A stretch of 64,000 bases of DNA, from positions 1,520,706 through 1,584,705 of the forward strand of contig CAIKMD010000007.1 in NCBI GenBank assembly GCA_903828515.1, given 5' to 3'. The translations under genes and the position numbers were made by a program. This document shows, piece by piece, positions 8,956-18,111 of the stretch. The first letter of the stretch is position 1. Every line of letters starts with the position of its first letter. This DNA comes from an uncultured Rhodospirillales bacterium (GTDB taxonomy: Bacteria > Pseudomonadota > Alphaproteobacteria > ATCC43930 > CGMCC-115725). The notes under the pieces are model-generated. The model saw only the letters and a list, made by a program, of their open reading frames with translations. It did not search any database and was not told the DNA's origin.

Positions 8956-11157
8956 ATGGATGAGGTCAGGTTGCCGGATTCGGGAATCTATGCCTACGAA
9001 CGCGTGGCGGTCGATCCGATCACCTTCGAGGTGATTCACCATCGCCTCATTTCGATCAGCGAAGAACAGGCGGCGACGCTTTCGGCGATTTCCGGCTCGC
9101 CCCTCGTCAACGACGCAACCGATTTCAACACCGGAATCTTCCGCGCGCGCGGCGAGATCGTCACGATCGGCAAGACCGTGCTGTTTCACGCGGCTTCGGT
9201 CGCGGAGATGGTCAAACATATCATCGCCGATTGCAGCCTGAGCCCCGGCATTCGCCCCGGCGATATGTTCCTGGTCAATCATCCCTACAAGGGCGCTCTT
9301 CATGCTCCCGATTTCGGCCTGGTGGCGCCGGCGTTTCACGGCGAACGGCTGATCGGCTGGGTCGGCGTCTGTTCGCATCAGATCGATGTCGGCGGCGTCT
9401 TTGGCACGGAAGCGACCGAGGCCTATCAGGAAGGAATGCTCGTTCCGCCGTTGCGCGTCGTCGAGAACGGCGAATTCCGCTCGGACATGATGGCCATGGT
9501 GCTCGGCATGTCGCGGCTCCCGGTCAACATGAGCCTCGATTTTCGCGGCATGATGGCGGCCAATCGCGTGGCGCTGCGTCGGCTTCAGGAGACCGTCGAT
9601 CAATACGGGATCGATACGGTTCTCTCGGTGATGGACGGCGCGATCGACATATCGGAGAAAGCCGTCCGCGAACGGCTGCGCGAGTTGCCCGACGGCGTCT
9701 ATCGCGCCCAGGTTTTTCTCGATCACGATGGCGTGCAGAACAAGCTCTATCGCATCCATGTCGAGATGACCAAGACGGACGATCATCTGACGCTCGACTT
9801 CACCAAATCGGCCGATCAGGCGCCGCGCTTCATGAATTGCACGGCGTCGGGGCTGCTGGCAGGCATCCGGGCGGGAATGTTGCCGATCCTGGCTTACGAT
9901 CTGCCGTGGAACGAAGGCGTGTTTCGCCCGATGAAGGTGATCGCGCGCGAAGGATCGATCGTGTCGGCGAAGTTTCCGGCGCCGGTCGGGCAGGGGCCGA
10001 TCGGGGCGATGTGGCTGGTCGAGACGACCGTCACCGAAGTCCTCTCGAAACTCGTCGCCTCCAGCCGCAAATATATCGGCGAGGCACAAGCCGCACCCAA
10101 TGGCGGTCCCGACACATTCAACCTTCAGGGTCAAAATCAGTATGGAGAGCCCAATCGCGGCGCCAGTCTCGATCAAGTCTATGTCGGCGGCGGCGCTTAT
10201 TCGCATCGCGATGGACTGAGCCCACAGGGCCATCGCCATATTCCGGCGATCCGGCTGCAGAACATCGAACGGGCCGAGAACAACACGCCGCTGCTTTATC
10301 TCTTCCGCAAATTTCTCGTCGATACCGCGGGGCCTGGGCGCCAGCGCGGTGGTGCCAGCGTCGGGCACGGCTACATCCTGCACGATGTCGACAAGATGGA
10401 CGTGCGGTTCGCCTGTCATTGCTATGAATCGCCGTCGTCGCTCGGTCTCTATGGCGGCTATCCCAGCGCCTGCAACACGCGGCGCTTCAGCCGCCATTCG
10501 AACATCCGGGCACAGATCGCTGAAGGGCACATGCCGCGCGATATGTCGACGCTGGGCGGCGAACTGCCGACGTTCCCCGCGAAAATGACCAAGCCCGATC
10601 TCTTTACAAAAGACGACGTGTTCGAGAACGGGCCGAGCGCCGGGGCGGGGTGGGGCGATCCGATCGACCGCGATCCAGCCGACGTGGCCGATGACGTGCG
10701 CTTCGGCATGATCTCGGCGGCGGTGGCGCACGACATCTATGGCGTCGTTTTGGCGGGAAAATCCGGCGCCGATCTGAAGGCCACGGCGACGCGACGCGAC
10801 GGATTGCGCGCCGCGCGCCTGACCTGGAAGGCCGCGAAGACGCTTAAAAATCTTCCCGGTCGAGACGCGAAAGGCGAGGAGCTGGCGATCGCGGGTGATC
10901 GTGCCTCGATCCAGAAGATCGGCGGACAGGCCTATTTCCGCTGCGAGTGCGGCACCTGCATCGCGCCGACGAATGAAAACTGGAAAGATTACGCGTTGCA
11001 GGCGAATACCACGGCGGCGGAGTTGGGGCCACGGATCACGCTTCACGCCGAACTCGAAGCGAAACGCTATGCCTGTCCCGGTTGCGGCCGCCTGCATGCG
11101 GTCGAGATCAAGCTCAAGAACGAACCGCCGCTTTTCGATTGCGAATTCAAGGTCTGA
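8956..11157 (+). CDS. hyuB: hydantoinase/oxoprolinase family protein, subunit B, with C-terminal cysteine-rich extension (733 aa)
   Basis: Residues 1 to about 610 are a standard HyuB: VDPITFEVIHHRL near the start, GDMFLVNHPYKGALHAPDF, and the terminal GAGWGDPIDRDPADVADDV block. Family members usually end near there. About 120 extra residues follow, carrying Cys663-x-Cys665-x2-Cys668, Cys707-x2-Cys710 and Cys729, a likely zinc or other metal site. This recalls the separate small subunits of acetone and acetophenone carboxylases and may be such a subunit fused on (inference). It sits between HyuA and the dienelactone hydrolase with short spacers. Confidence 0.88.
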   Translation: MDEVRLPDSGIYAYERVAVDPITFEVIHHRLISISEEQAATLSAISGSPLVNDATDFNTGIFRARGEIVTIGKTVLFHAASVAEMVKHIIADCSLSPGIRPGDMFLVNHPYKGALHAPDFGLVAPAFHGERLIGWVGVCSHQIDVGGVFGTEATEAYQEGMLVPPLRVVENGEFRSDMMAMVLGMSRLPVNMSLDFRGMMAANRVALRRLQETVDQYGIDTVLSVMDGAIDISEKAVRERLRELPDGVYRAQVFLDHDGVQNKLYRIHVEMTKTDDHLTLDFTKSADQAPRFMNCTASGLLAGIRAGMLPILAYDLPWNEGVFRPMKVIAREGSIVSAKFPAPVGQGPIGAMWLVETTVTEVLSKLVASSRKYIGEAQAAPNGGPDTFNLQGQNQYGEPNRGASLDQVYVGGGAYSHRDGLSPQGHRHIPAIRLQNIERAENNTPLLYLFRKFLVDTAGPGRQRGGASVGHGYILHDVDKMDVRFACHCYESPSSLGLYGGYPSACNTRRFSRHSNIRAQIAEGHMPRDMSTLGGELPTFPAKMTKPDLFTKDDVFENGPSAGAGWGDPIDRDPADVADDVRFGMISAAVAHDIYGVVLAGKSGADLKATATRRDGLRAARLTWKAAKTLKNLPGRDAKGEELAIAGDRASIQKIGGQAYFRCECGTCIAPTNENWKDYALQANTTAAELGPRITLHAELEAKRYACPGCGRLHAVEIKLKNEPPLFDCEFKV

Positions 11158-11167
11158 GAGGACGACG

Positions 11168-11959
11168 ATGGCTGAGGCCTACATCATTCCGTTGCCGCCA
11201 CGCTGGGAACGCGATCTGGATTGCGGTTGGGTCGAGTTCAAAAGCGGCAAAGACGACATCCGCGGCTATCTGGCCAAGCCAAAGGGCAAGCGCAACCTGC
11301 CTGGCATCATCATGATCCATGAGAATCTCGGCGTGATCGAACATCGCCAGGACGTGACGCGGCGCCTCGCCAAGGCGGGTTACGCCGTGCTGACGGTCGA
11401 TCTCTACAGCCGGATCGGCGGGCAATCGCCGCGCGACTTCACGACACCCGAAGAACGCCGGATCAAGGCGTTCCGCGCCATGCCCGACGAGCAGGTCATT
11501 CCCGATCTCGAGGCGGGATGCCGTTATCTCGAATCGCTCGACGCGGTCGACGGCAAACGCATCGGCACGGTCGGTTATTGCTCGGGCGGCGGCCTGCTGT
11601 ACGGTTGGGTGCTCGGCAAAAGCACCAACGTCAAATGCGCGGTGGTTTATTACGGCACGACTTCCATGCGTCCCGAGACGCGGCCGGATGGAAAGCCGCT
11701 CGAACGGATTCCGCAGGCATCCAAGCTTCAATGTCCGATTCTGGTTCTACAGGGCGAAGCCGACCGGATGATCGACGGCGTGCGCGACATGGTCGAAGGA
11801 CTGAAGAAGTCCGGGCGCCCCGTCGAATTTTTCAGCTATCCGGGCGCGGATCACGCTTACGACGACGATACGCATCCGGCCTATCATGCCGAGGCGTCGA
11901 AATCGAGTTGGTCGCGCACCATCGAATTTCTCGGCCGTCACCTCGGCTCCGGTGGATGA
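11168..11959 (+). CDS. dienelactone hydrolase family protein (263 aa)
   Basis: An alpha/beta hydrolase with the Cys-Asp-His triad of dienelactone hydrolases: nucleophile elbow GYCSGGG, acid in LQGEADRM and base in GADHAYDDD. The opening IIMIHENLGVIEH holds the family's oxyanion and substrate glutamate region. Classic members hydrolyse dienelactones in chloroaromatic breakdown; many relatives act on other lactones or esters. The ATG at 11168 follows AGAGGA and lies ten bases after the subunit B stop, so it is cotranscribed. The open frame further upstream is a shadow inside subunit B. Confidence 0.88.
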   Translation: MAEAYIIPLPPRWERDLDCGWVEFKSGKDDIRGYLAKPKGKRNLPGIIMIHENLGVIEHRQDVTRRLAKAGYAVLTVDLYSRIGGQSPRDFTTPEERRIKAFRAMPDEQVIPDLEAGCRYLESLDAVDGKRIGTVGYCSGGGLLYGWVLGKSTNVKCAVVYYGTTSMRPETRPDGKPLERIPQASKLQCPILVLQGEADRMIDGVRDMVEGLKKSGRPVEFFSYPGADHAYDDDTHPAYHAEASKSSWSRTIEFLGRHLGSGG

Positions 11960-12020
11960 CGGAACGGCGGAGATCAATCGTTCGGACAACAATGAATTAA
12001 ACTGAGGGAGGAATCGAAAC

Positions 12021-12884
12021 ATGGCTGACTCTGTCATTCGCTCACGCTGGGTCCTCGCGAACGGCGTCAAGACGCACTATTCGGAATCGGGCGGCAACGG
12101 TAAACCACTGGTGGCCCTGCATGGCGGCGGCGCGGGCTCTTCCGGCGTCGCCGGCATGGGATCGGTGATGGAGCGCCTAGCTGACGAGGTCTGGACCCTG
12201 GCGCCCGATTCGGTCGGTGGCTTCGGGCTGACCGATGCCTACGCGCCGACGCCCTATGGCCTGCACAGCCGCGTGACGCACGCCGCCGATTTCGTCGATG
12301 CGTTGTGCCTGCCGAAATTCACCATTCTCGGCAATTCGCAAGGCGCCTGGACGGCGGCGCAATATGCGATCCTTCATCCCGACCGGGTCGAGAAGGTGAT
12401 CCTCGTTTCGTCGCTGACGATCGCCAATGCGCTCGGCCTCAAACAGCGTCCGACCGACGCGATGAAGGCCCTCAACGACTATGACGGCACGCGGGCCGGG
12501 ATGAAGCGGCTGCTCGAAGCGCTCATCATCGATCCAAGCCGCATTACCGACAAGCTGATCGACGAGCGCCAAGCAGCCGCGACACGGCCGGGGGCTCTCG
12601 ATTCCTTCCGCGGGCTCGGCAAGGCGATTGCGGCGGCGCGTGAGAATCCGCTGCTCTCCCTGCACACCGATATGACCAAGACGTTGCCGGCGCTCACCAA
12701 GGCAATTCCGACCATCGTCCTGTGGGGTGAAAGCGATCCGTTCGCGCTGCCCGAGACGGGCAAGGCGATCGAGAAGATGCTGCCCGATGCGAAGTTCTAT
12801 TGGGTTCCCAACGCCGGCCATCAGGTCCAGACCGACCAGCCCGACATCTCGGCGAAGATCATTCGCGAATTTCTGCGGAGTTGA
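12021..12884 (+). CDS. alpha/beta hydrolase, MhpC-like C-C bond hydrolase (287 aa)
   Basis: The fold and triad match meta-cleavage product hydrolases: HGGGAGSSG oxyanion loop, LGNSQGAWTA nucleophile serine, LWGESDPFA aspartate and NAGHQVQTDQP histidine. Such enzymes cut the carbon-carbon bond of ring-fission products made by extradiol dioxygenases, which fits the dioxygenase encoded about 5 kb downstream. GGGAGGAAT lies upstream of the ATG. It continues the hydantoinase operon after a 61-base gap and precedes the ABC genes. Confidence 0.82.
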   Translation: MADSVIRSRWVLANGVKTHYSESGGNGKPLVALHGGGAGSSGVAGMGSVMERLADEVWTLAPDSVGGFGLTDAYAPTPYGLHSRVTHAADFVDALCLPKFTILGNSQGAWTAAQYAILHPDRVEKVILVSSLTIANALGLKQRPTDAMKALNDYDGTRAGMKRLLEALIIDPSRITDKLIDERQAAATRPGALDSFRGLGKAIAAARENPLLSLHTDMTKTLPALTKAIPTIVLWGESDPFALPETGKAIEKMLPDAKFYWVPNAGHQVQTDQPDISAKIIREFLRS

Positions 12885-12902
12885 GGCGGGTAGCAAGCAC
12901 AC

Positions 12903-13697
12903 ATGGTTGAGCCCAAATTGCGGCTGCGCGACCTGAACCGGCGGTTCATGTTGCGCGACCGCGCGGTCGATGCGCTCGCCGGGATCAGCCTCGACGTGGC
13001 GCCCGGCGAGTTTCTGTCGATCGTCGGTCCGTCGGGGTGCGGCAAGACGACGATGCTGCGAATTGTCGCCGGACTTGAAACCGCGACGAGCGGCACGGTC
13101 GAAATCATGCGCGAACCGGGATCGACCCGACCGCTCAACGCGATGGTCTTCCAGCAGGAATCGGTCTTCCCCTGGAAGAACGTCCGCGACAATGCCGCTT
13201 TCGGGCTTAAGGCGCGCGGTTTCGGCAAGCGCGAGCGTTACGAGATGGTGCAACCGATCCTCGACAAGGTCGGCTTGCGCGGCTTCGAGGACGCGCTGCC
13301 GCACCAGCTCTCGGGCGGCATGAAGCAACGTGTCGCGATCGCGCGCGCTTTCGCGAACGATCCCGAAATCATGCTGATGGACGAACCCTTCGCGGCGCTC
13401 GACGAACAGACGAAGCTTATTCTGCAGGCGGAACTGCTGCGCATCTGGGAAGAATCGCGCAAGACGGTCATGTATGTCACCCACTCGATCGACGAGGCGA
13501 TCACCCTCTCCGATCGGGTTCTCGTCATGAGCGCGCGGCCGGGGCGCGTCAAAGAAATCATCGACATCAAGAGCGCGTTTCCCCGCCCGCGCGACATCGC
13601 AGCCGTGAAGTCGAGTCCGAAATACGGCGAATTCTTCGGCCGGATCTGGTCGCTCCTGCGCGACGAGGTCATGGCGGCGTCTCTGGTGTCGGCATGA
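12903..13697 (+). CDS. ABC transporter ATP-binding protein, nitrate/sulfonate/taurine type (264 aa)
   Basis: Complete ATPase: Walker A GPSGCGKTT, Q-loop FQQESVFPW, signature LSGGMKQRVAIARAF, Walker B IMLMDEPFAALDE and H-loop VTHSIDEA. The PW after the Q-loop glutamine and the overall length are typical of SsuB/TauB/NrtD-like ATPases serving NMT1-type binding proteins. It overlaps the permease start by four bases (ATGA). It is the only ABC ATPase in the window, although many binding proteins are present. Confidence 0.93.
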   Translation: MVEPKLRLRDLNRRFMLRDRAVDALAGISLDVAPGEFLSIVGPSGCGKTTMLRIVAGLETATSGTVEIMREPGSTRPLNAMVFQQESVFPWKNVRDNAAFGLKARGFGKRERYEMVQPILDKVGLRGFEDALPHQLSGGMKQRVAIARAFANDPEIMLMDEPFAALDEQTKLILQAELLRIWEESRKTVMYVTHSIDEAITLSDRVLVMSARPGRVKEIIDIKSAFPRPRDIAAVKSSPKYGEFFGRIWSLLRDEVMAASLVSA

Positions 13698-14452
13698 ACG
13701 CGAAAATGCTCAATCGCGTGCTGTCGGTCGTGACGCCGGCATTGCTTCTTCTCGCTTGGGAAGTTGCTTCACGGACGCAGATCATCGATTTCCGGTTTTT
13801 TTCGGCGCCCAGCGCGATCTTCAAAGAATTCGTGGTCATGCTGGAATCGGGCGAACTGTTGAAACATACGCTGATCAGTCTGCAGCGCATCTTCATCGGG
13901 TTCACGATCGGCACGGTTTCGGGCGTCGTGATCGGACTCGCGGTCGGGCTTATCCCGGCGGTTTCGGCTGCCCTGAAACCGATCATCGACGCCACGTTCC
14001 CGATTCCGAAAGTCGGCTTACTCCCCTTGGTTATCATCATCTTCGGCCTCGGAGAGGCCTCGAAATACGCGATCATCGCGATCGGCGTGGTCTATCTGGT
14101 CATCATCAATACCGTGTCGGGCGTCCGGCATATCGAGAGGATCTATCTCGATGTCGGCCGCAATTACCATGCGAGCCGCCTGATGATGTTCACCGATGTG
14201 GCGCTCCCCGGCGCGCTGCCGATGATCATCGCCGGTATGAAGATCAGCATGGGCGTGTCGCTCATCCTCATTGTCTCGGCGGAGTCTCTCGCGGCCAAGA
14301 GCGGCATCGGGTACCTGATCTGGACGACCTGGCAGGTTTTCGAGGTCGAGAAAATGTATGTCGGCCTCTTTATGGCGGCCGTCCTGGGCGCGTGCTTGAC
14401 CGCGCTTCTGGACTGGCTCGAGCGCGTGATGATTCCTTGGAAGCGGGTCTGA
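13694..14452 (+). CDS. ABC transporter permease, SsuC/TauC type (252 aa)
   Basis: Six predicted helices and a BPD_transp_1 EAA-type loop (YLDVGRNYHASRLMMFTDVALPGALPMI) mark a nitrate/sulfonate-type permease of normal length. The N-terminus places a signal-anchor helix at LSVVTPALLLLAWEVAS. It is translationally coupled to the ATPase and followed after 29 bases by a binding protein, giving a complete importer core with two tandem binding proteins. The substrate is likely the compound degraded by the surrounding enzymes (inference from context). Confidence 0.92.
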   Translation: MNAKMLNRVLSVVTPALLLLAWEVASRTQIIDFRFFSAPSAIFKEFVVMLESGELLKHTLISLQRIFIGFTIGTVSGVVIGLAVGLIPAVSAALKPIIDATFPIPKVGLLPLVIIIFGLGEASKYAIIAIGVVYLVIINTVSGVRHIERIYLDVGRNYHASRLMMFTDVALPGALPMIIAGMKISMGVSLILIVSAESLAAKSGIGYLIWTTWQVFEVEKMYVGLFMAAVLGACLTALLDWLERVMIPWKRV

Positions 14453-14481
14453 TCGAAAAAATAATCGAACGGGAGGGTGCC

Positions 14482-15531
14482 ATGGTAAGACGATTGACGA
14501 GGCTCGTTGGCGTGTTGACCGCCATCTTGGCCGCAATAGCGGTGACGCCGTCGCGCGCGGCGGACAAGGTCGCACCCACCACGGTCCGTATCGGCGTAAT
14601 CGGTATCCTCGCCGAGGCCGGTCTCTATGTCGCGGCCGAGCGCGGCTATTTCACCGAGGAAGGCCTCAACGTCGAATTCCTCAAGGACATGGTCGGCGCC
14701 GACGCTTTTCCCGGTCTTGCCACCGGTCAAATCGACGGGGTCGGCGGGTCTTTCGGGCCGGAACTGGCCAACGCGGTGCTGCGCGGCGTGCGCATCAAGC
14801 TGGTGGCCGGTCTGAACAGCTATATCCCCGGCTGGGATGCGGGCGCGCTCACGATCCGCAAGGAACTGATCGACAACGGCCGCGTCAAGGATTGGAAGGA
14901 TCTGAAGGGCCTCAAGATCGGCATCACCGCGCCGTTGCCCAACATGACCGACTTCTTTGCCTCGCGTTATCTGGCTCAGGGCGGTTTGACGTTCAGCGAC
15001 GTCGAATTCGTCACCGTGCCGTTTCCGAACATGATCTCCGCGCTGAAGACCGGCGGCATCGATGCCGCGCACACCTCGGAACCGATGACCACGCTCGCGG
15101 TCGACAACAAGATCGCGGTGAAATGGCGCCCGGTCAGCACCTACGCGCCGCCGGGTCTAACCGTGGCGATCCTGCAATTCGGGCCGTCGCTGCTCGACAA
15201 GGCACCGGACGTCGGCGAGCGTTTCGTGACGGCCTATCTGCGCGGCGCGCGCTATTACGATGAAGCGTTGGCGCGGCCCGATGGCAAGGCCGAGATCGCG
15301 CCGATCCTGATGAAGTACACGCCCTTGAAGGATCGCTCGATCTACGACCGCATCAGCTTCTCTTATGCCCCGCCCGATGGCGAGATCAGCGTGACGGGCC
15401 TCGAGGCGATGTCGACCTATTACGCGACGCATAACGGTCCGAACGCCGGCGACGTGAGCAAGCTGGTCGATGACCGTTTCCAGAAAGCGGCGCTAAAGCG
15501 CTTGGGACTCTATAAAAAGTCGGGAGGGTGA
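14482..15531 (+). CDS. NMT1/SsuA-type ABC substrate-binding protein, first of tandem pair (349 aa)
   Basis: The ATG at 14482 follows GGGAGGG and starts a signal peptide ending near SRAA. The mature part opens TVRIGVIGILAEAGLYVAAERGYF, the standard NMT1/THI5-like start, with LKGLKIGI and a central GGIDAAHTSEP ligand-loop region. The next gene is a close paralogue that matches it along its whole length, so a recent tandem duplication is likely. Both follow the ATPase and permease, so they probably give one transporter two ligand specificities or affinities. Confidence 0.92.
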   Translation: MVRRLTRLVGVLTAILAAIAVTPSRAADKVAPTTVRIGVIGILAEAGLYVAAERGYFTEEGLNVEFLKDMVGADAFPGLATGQIDGVGGSFGPELANAVLRGVRIKLVAGLNSYIPGWDAGALTIRKELIDNGRVKDWKDLKGLKIGITAPLPNMTDFFASRYLAQGGLTFSDVEFVTVPFPNMISALKTGGIDAAHTSEPMTTLAVDNKIAVKWRPVSTYAPPGLTVAILQFGPSLLDKAPDVGERFVTAYLRGARYYDEALARPDGKAEIAPILMKYTPLKDRSIYDRISFSYAPPDGEISVTGLEAMSTYYATHNGPNAGDVSKLVDDRFQKAALKRLGLYKKSGG

Positions 15532-15536
15532 CGGTC

Positions 15537-16568
15537 ATGGCAATAAAGATACAGACTTCAGTTGCGGCAATACTCGCGCTTGTTGGCGCCATCGTCGGCG
15601 GTCAGCCGGCTCGCGCGGCCGATACGCCCGTCCATATCGGCGTGATCGGCATCCTCGCCGAGGCCGGCCTCTATGTCGCGCAGGAACGGGGCTATTTCGC
15701 GCAAGAAGGACTCGCCGTCGAGTTCATCAAGGATCTCTATGGCCCCGATGCGTTTCCGGCGCTGGCGACCGGCCAGATCGACGCGGTCGGCGGCGCCTTC
15801 GGGCCGGAAGTCGTGAATGCCATTCAGCGCGGCATCCATGTGAAGCTCGTGGCCGGCATGAACAGCTACATTCCAGGCTGGGATTCGGGCTTCCTCGCCG
15901 TTCGCAAGGAACTGATCGACAGCGGCAAGGTCAAGGATTGGAAGGACCTCAAAGGCCTGAAGATCGCCGTCTCGGAGCCGCGGCCGAACCTGACCGATTA
16001 CTTCGCCTCGAAATATCTCGCCAATGGCGGGCTGACCTTCGCCGACGTCACGACCGTCAACGTTCCCTTCGCCAACATGATCGCGGCGCTAAAGACCGGC
16101 GGCGTCGATGCGGCCCACACCTCGGAGCCGCTCTCGACAGTGGTTTCCGATGTCGGCGCGGCGGTCAAATGGAAGCCGGTGAGCAGCTACGCACCGTCGG
16201 GACTGACGGTGGCGATCCTGCAATTCGGGCCGACGCTTCTGGAAAAGGCACCCGATGTGGGCGACCGGTTGCTCACCGCCTATATGCGGGGCGCGCGGGA
16301 TTACAATGACACGCTCAAGAAGCCCGACGGCAAAGCGGAGCTCGCGCCGATCCTGATGAAATACACCCCGGTGAAGGATCGCGGTCTCTATGACCGCATT
16401 GCCTGGGCCTATGCCGATCCTGATGCGGCGATCGACATGGCGGGCTTGCAGGACATGGCGACCTATTACGCCACCCATGCCGGCCCCAACGCTGGCGACG
16501 TGAAGACCCTGGTCGAAGACCGGTTCCGCCAGGCGGCGCTGAAGCGGCTCGGACCCTACAAGAAATAA
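15537..16568 (+). CDS. NMT1/SsuA-type ABC substrate-binding protein, second of tandem pair (343 aa)
   Basis: It is a full-length paralogue of the preceding gene, sharing blocks such as GVIGILAEAGLYVA, SYIPGWD, VKDWKDLKGLKI and LMKYTP. The ATG at 15537 is chosen over a GTG at 15528 because the ribosome site GGAGGG lies eight bases before the ATG but touches the GTG. Signal peptide is MAIKIQTSVAAILALVGAIV ending near ARAAD. Divergence is concentrated in the signal peptide and scattered loops. It is followed after 11 bases by RidA. Confidence 0.92.
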   Translation: MAIKIQTSVAAILALVGAIVGGQPARAADTPVHIGVIGILAEAGLYVAQERGYFAQEGLAVEFIKDLYGPDAFPALATGQIDAVGGAFGPEVVNAIQRGIHVKLVAGMNSYIPGWDSGFLAVRKELIDSGKVKDWKDLKGLKIAVSEPRPNLTDYFASKYLANGGLTFADVTTVNVPFANMIAALKTGGVDAAHTSEPLSTVVSDVGAAVKWKPVSSYAPSGLTVAILQFGPTLLEKAPDVGDRLLTAYMRGARDYNDTLKKPDGKAELAPILMKYTPVKDRGLYDRIAWAYADPDAAIDMAGLQDMATYYATHAGPNAGDVKTLVEDRFRQAALKRLGPYKK

Positions 16569-16579
16569 GGAGCGACAGG

Positions 16580-16984
16580 ATGGCCAAGCTCGATCGTGCA
16601 TCGATGCCGCAATCGGACGACGCGCCCGACAGGATGGAAGGAATGGTGCCGGGCGTGCGCGCCGGCGGCTTCCTCTTCCTTTCGGCGATCCGGGGTCGCG
16701 ATCCGGAAACCGGCAAGATGATCGAGGACCCGCTCGAACAGGCCCGCCGTTGCCTTCGAAATATCGAGGCCGTGCTGGCCGGCTCGGGCGCGACGCTGGC
16801 GCATGTCGTGAAGGTCACGCTCTATATGCACGACCTCAACCGCCGCAAGGAATTCCATCAGGCCTGGATGGAGTTCTTTCCGAAGGACCCGCCGGCGCGG
16901 ATTGCCGTCGGCATCGCCGATGCGAACGCATCGCCGGGAGGCAAGGCGCATTACGCGCTCGACGTTATCGCGCTGGCGCCTTGA
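16580..16984 (+). CDS. RidA family protein (YjgF/2-aminomuconate deaminase-like)
   Basis: At 134 aa this is a typical RidA trimer subunit: FLFLSAIRGRDPETG, a central QARRCLRNIEAVLAGSGATL helix, the VVKVTLYMHDL strand and the substrate-binding arginine in PPARIAVGIA. RidA proteins hydrolyse reactive enamines/imines; one branch is 2-aminomuconate deaminase in aminophenol and nitroaromatic pathways. Its presence inside a ring-cleavage cluster makes such a pathway deaminase role plausible, although the housekeeping role cannot be excluded. AGGAGCGAC precedes the ATG. Confidence 0.88.
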   Translation: MAKLDRASMPQSDDAPDRMEGMVPGVRAGGFLFLSAIRGRDPETGKMIEDPLEQARRCLRNIEAVLAGSGATLAHVVKVTLYMHDLNRRKEFHQAWMEFFPKDPPARIAVGIADANASPGGKAHYALDVIALAP

Positions 16985-17005
16985 AAGCGCGTCCGGCCGA
17001 AACCC

Positions 17006-17929
17006 TCACGGCGTCCAGGAGGCGAAAGCGACGCCGGTGACGACGTGATGGATCGGCATGTAGTCGATGATCTCGGCTTTGGTGTTGCCCATCGCGCCGG
17101 CGGGCACCAACCATGCACGGATCTCGCCGGTGCCGCCATGATAGGTATCGGAATTGATCTGGTAGAGGCTCGCGAGTTTGTCGGGCTTGCCGTCGGCCAG
17201 GGCGCCGAGAACCGCGCGGTCGAGCGGCTCGTCGATCCAGCCCGCGCGCGGTCCGCGCGGATCGTGGGACAGGCCGCCGGTTCCGAAGATCGCGATGCGT
17301 TCTTTGCGCTCCGCGAGCAATTCGGTGAGCGCTCGGCCCAGCGCCAGGCATCGCCGCGCCGTCGGCATGGGTTCGTAATAGCAATTGAGCATGATCATCA
17401 CGACCGGAATGTCGAGCTTCGGCATGACCTTCGGCGCCGGACGGGTGAAGCCGTGCCCCAAGCCGCCGGGACTGCCCGCCGGCTTGAACTGATGCGAGAC
17501 CGCGATGTCGAAATCCATGTCGACGAGGCCTTTCGCGATCGTCGCGGCCAGCTCTTGATGCGTCGTCAGCCGGACGACCTCTTGCGCGCCTTCGCCATGC
17601 GGAAGCTTGAGGCGATAATTTCCCTCCGCCCATTCGCCGGTAAAGACGCCGATCTGCGGCATACAGGCGTCCTTGTCGTAAACCTCGCTGTGATCGTCGG
17701 ACACCATGATGAGCGCATCGGGCTTGTAGGCCTCGAGCCGTGCCTTCAGAACGCCGAATCCCGCTTCGATGCGTTGCCCGTAGGCGCGACGCAGCTCGGG
17801 CGTCTCGCGTTGCGCCGCCAAAGGCTGCGGAACGTCGTCGATCGCCGCTTTGTAGCGGACATCCCACTTGTCCGGGGAGATGAACACGTTCGGTGCGTGC
17901 GAACACGCCAAACCCAAACCAATCGGCAT
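17006..17929 (-). CDS. class III extradiol ring-cleavage dioxygenase, LigB-type (307 aa)
   Basis: The protein resembles the catalytic beta subunit of protocatechuate 4,5-dioxygenase and gallate/aminophenol dioxygenases. Visible features are an early GLACSHAPN metal-ligand histidine, LIMVSDDHSEVY, a conserved VSHQFKPAG, IMLNCYYEP, the catalytic-type GTGGLSHDPRG and a HHVVTGVAF tail. It would use Fe(II) to open a catecholic or aminophenolic ring. No separate alpha (LigA) subunit is near, so it is a single-subunit form. It is divergent from the GntR gene, with GGAGGG before its ATG, implying shared regulation. Confidence 0.85.
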   Translation of the reverse strand: MPIGLGLACSHAPNVFISPDKWDVRYKAAIDDVPQPLAAQRETPELRRAYGQRIEAGFGVLKARLEAYKPDALIMVSDDHSEVYDKDACMPQIGVFTGEWAEGNYRLKLPHGEGAQEVVRLTTHQELAATIAKGLVDMDFDIAVSHQFKPAGSPGGLGHGFTRPAPKVMPKLDIPVVMIMLNCYYEPMPTARRCLALGRALTELLAERKERIAIFGTGGLSHDPRGPRAGWIDEPLDRAVLGALADGKPDKLASLYQINSDTYHGGTGEIRAWLVPAGAMGNTKAEIIDYMPIHHVVTGVAFASWTP

Positions 17930-18026
17930 TGTTCCATCCCTCCGCTGCGGTATAGTTTTAAGGTTCTAACAATTATCCCTTTTAGGCTTTCCGGCAAAAA
18001 GGGTCAATTGAAACGATGTCGCGCCG

Positions 18027-18050
18027 GCCCCTCTCTGGCAAGCGAGGGGC
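18027..18050. promoter_or_regulatory. inverted repeat (GCCCCTC/GAGGGGC) upstream of GntR gene
   Basis: A perfect seven-base stem with a ten-base loop lies in the divergent dioxygenase-GntR interval, about 60 bases before the regulator start. It has no T-run, so it is not an obvious terminator. It could be a leader hairpin or part of a dispersed intergenic repeat; its arms resemble the hairpin at 34697. Confidence 0.35.
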
Positions 18051-18111
18051 GGGCCGTGCTAACAGAAGCGTCATGCGGCGATCGAGGCTTGCAAAAGGGG
18101 AATCTACGTCT

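Noticed and set aside
8923-11097. A 724-codon antisense open frame across hydantoinase B
   Set aside because: High-GC third-position bias creates long shadow frames; the composition is Arg/Asp/Ala-rich with no domain, and the plus-strand gene has clear motifs.
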